From assembly GCA_034505795.1 (NCBI GenBank), contig JAPDQM010000006.1:12262-76261 (forward strand): 64,000 nt of DNA. Reading direction: 5' to 3'. Each line of letters begins with the position of its first letter. Position 1 is the first letter of the stretch. The position numbers were made by a program, and so were the translations under genes. Below are positions 63,356-64,000 of this stretch, one piece after another. Origin of the DNA: Thermofontimicrobium_A sp034505795. Its GTDB lineage: Bacteria > Zhuqueibacterota > Zhuqueibacteria > Thermofontimicrobiales > Thermofontimicrobiaceae. The notes beneath the pieces are model-generated. The model did no database searches, was not told the origin of the DNA, and saw only the letters and a list, made by a program, of their open reading frames with translations.

Positions 63356-63384
63356 AAACCAGGTTTTTGAAAAAATCCTGGTTT
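63356..63384. terminator. Hairpin between the toxin-antitoxin pair and the ATPase gene
   Basis: AAACCAGG (63356-63363) pairs with CCTGGTTT (63377-63384), and TTTTT/AAAAA inside extends the stem, leaving a 2-base turn with one bulge. It starts 6 bases past the antitoxin stop. No U-tract follows, so termination is uncertain; it may act as an mRNA end or attenuator. Confidence 0.55.
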
Positions 63385-63406
63385 GCCTGAAAAGGAGAAT
63401 ACAAAT

Positions 63407-64000
63407 ATGACCAACATCCCCCACAACCCCTTCACCAATCGCTCCACCATTAAGAACGAACATGATTTTGTCGGACGGGAGCAGGAGATCACCAATATCC
63501 TGTCTCGGGTGCGCAATGGCGATTCGGTTTCAGTGGTCGGCGATCGGCGCATCGGCAAATCCTCATTGCTGTATCACCTGTTTTTGACGGGTAACAGGCG
63601 ATTGGAGGATGCGGCCAAAGCCAGGTTCAAATTCATCTACCTGGATTTGCAGGAGCCTCGTTTTGCCACCCAGGCTCGGTTCTGCCAGGCGGTGCTGCAT
63701 GAAATAACGGCTGCGCCAATGGAAAAAAAGCCGCCATGCGATGAGCTGGAATGGCTAAGCCTGCTCTCCGATGCCCTGGATGGATTGAAATCCCAGCAGC
63801 TTCTGCCCGTCTTGCTGATGGATGAATTTGAAAAATTGGTGGCCAAGCCTGCCAAAAAAGATGACCCGCCTCGCTTCACCGATGACTGTTTCAATGCCCT
63901 GCGTGCCTTTGCCAATGCCCATAAATTATGTATGGTCACCTCCTCCCAGCGGACGTTGCGAGAGCTGACCGAACAAGAAGGTCTCACTTCCCCCTTCTGG
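63407..64000 (+). CDS. AAA/STAND-type ATPase, C-terminus off the right edge
   Basis: The open frame from ATG 63407 (AAAGGAG about 9 bases upstream) runs 198 codons to the window edge. It begins NPFTNRSTIKNEHDFVGREQ, then the P-loop VVGDRRIGKSSLLYHLFLTG and Walker B LPVLLMDEFEKLV. The VGRE box plus an RRIGKSSLL P-loop is typical of Orc1/Cdc6-like and STAND-type ATPases in bacteria. In these, the C-terminal half holds the effector or sensor domain and it is missing here. It follows an accessory toxin-antitoxin pair, which suggests a mobile or defence context, but the role is open. Confidence 0.82.
   Translation, partial: MTNIPHNPFTNRSTIKNEHDFVGREQEITNILSRVRNGDSVSVVGDRRIGKSSLLYHLFLTGNRRLEDAAKARFKFIYLDLQEPRFATQARFCQAVLHEITAAPMEKKPPCDELEWLSLLSDALDGLKSQQLLPVLLMDEFEKLVAKPAKKDDPPRFTDDCFNALRAFANAHKLCMVTSSQRTLRELTEQEGLTSPFW

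Overview
The window looks like a chromosomal segment of an uncultured, free-living, Gram-negative (diderm) bacterium. Evidence for two membranes is strong: several exported proteins end in a C-terminal Phe after a beta-barrel, there are two PorV/UPF0164-type proteins, many lipoprotein signals, and a secreted propeller protein with a type-IX-like C-terminal domain. The mix of these with sigma/anti-sigma/DUF4252 modules suggests the FCB group in a broad sense (KSB1, Calditrichota or a relative). That placement is inference. No rRNA or tRNA gene, CRISPR array or transposase was seen.

Layout. 1-3.8 kb: minus-strand housekeeping genes (rtcA cut by the left edge, an inositol-monophosphatase family gene, a DHH phosphoesterase, an orphan peptide-ABC ATPase). 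4-9.2 kb: a minus-strand envelope operon (Ig-like lipoprotein, seven-Asp-box propeller with sorting-like tail, two PorV-like barrels, a small lipoprotein) closed by a terminator. 9.4-17 kb: HAD, HD and PHP-like enzymes, a heptamer tandem repeat, pdxJ, a divergent polysaccharide deacetylase and an OPT transporter. 17-21.3 kb: two sigma/anti-sigma modules, one with two overlapping sigma-like genes. 21.5-24.8 kb: STAS protein, MenA/UbiA prenyltransferase, B12-radical SAM protein and a small protein in one operon. 25-43.4 kb: plus-strand metabolic genes (penicillin acylase family, ACT protein, exported MEMO-like and class-I amidotransferase-like proteins, FGGY kinase, gamma-glutamyltranspeptidase, GH31, ADP-forming acyl-CoA synthetase fused to GNAT, two GlgC-like genes).

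43.5-62.1 kb is the most unusual part. It is rich in outer-membrane beta-barrels carrying unexpected soluble modules: an M1 metallopeptidase fused to an Omp85-like barrel, three blocks of bactofilin-like beta-helix fused to an Omp85-like barrel, a CBM9-like/serine-less esterase-like/barrel protein, a one-POTRA Omp85 and a barrel-only relative of the bactofilin fusion. miaA, rsmE, a decayed second rsmE and an epimerase are interspersed. 62.1-64 kb is accessory: palindromic repeats, an antitoxin gene broken by one stop codon, an intact BrnT/CopG-like toxin-antitoxin pair, and an ATPase cut by the right edge.

The main candidate for an undescribed system is the set of barrel fusions. The shared design is a periplasmic or surface module attached to an outer-membrane barrel, and two of the proteins (50.4 and 60.9 kb) share a related barrel. 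Whether they work together is not shown by the sequence.
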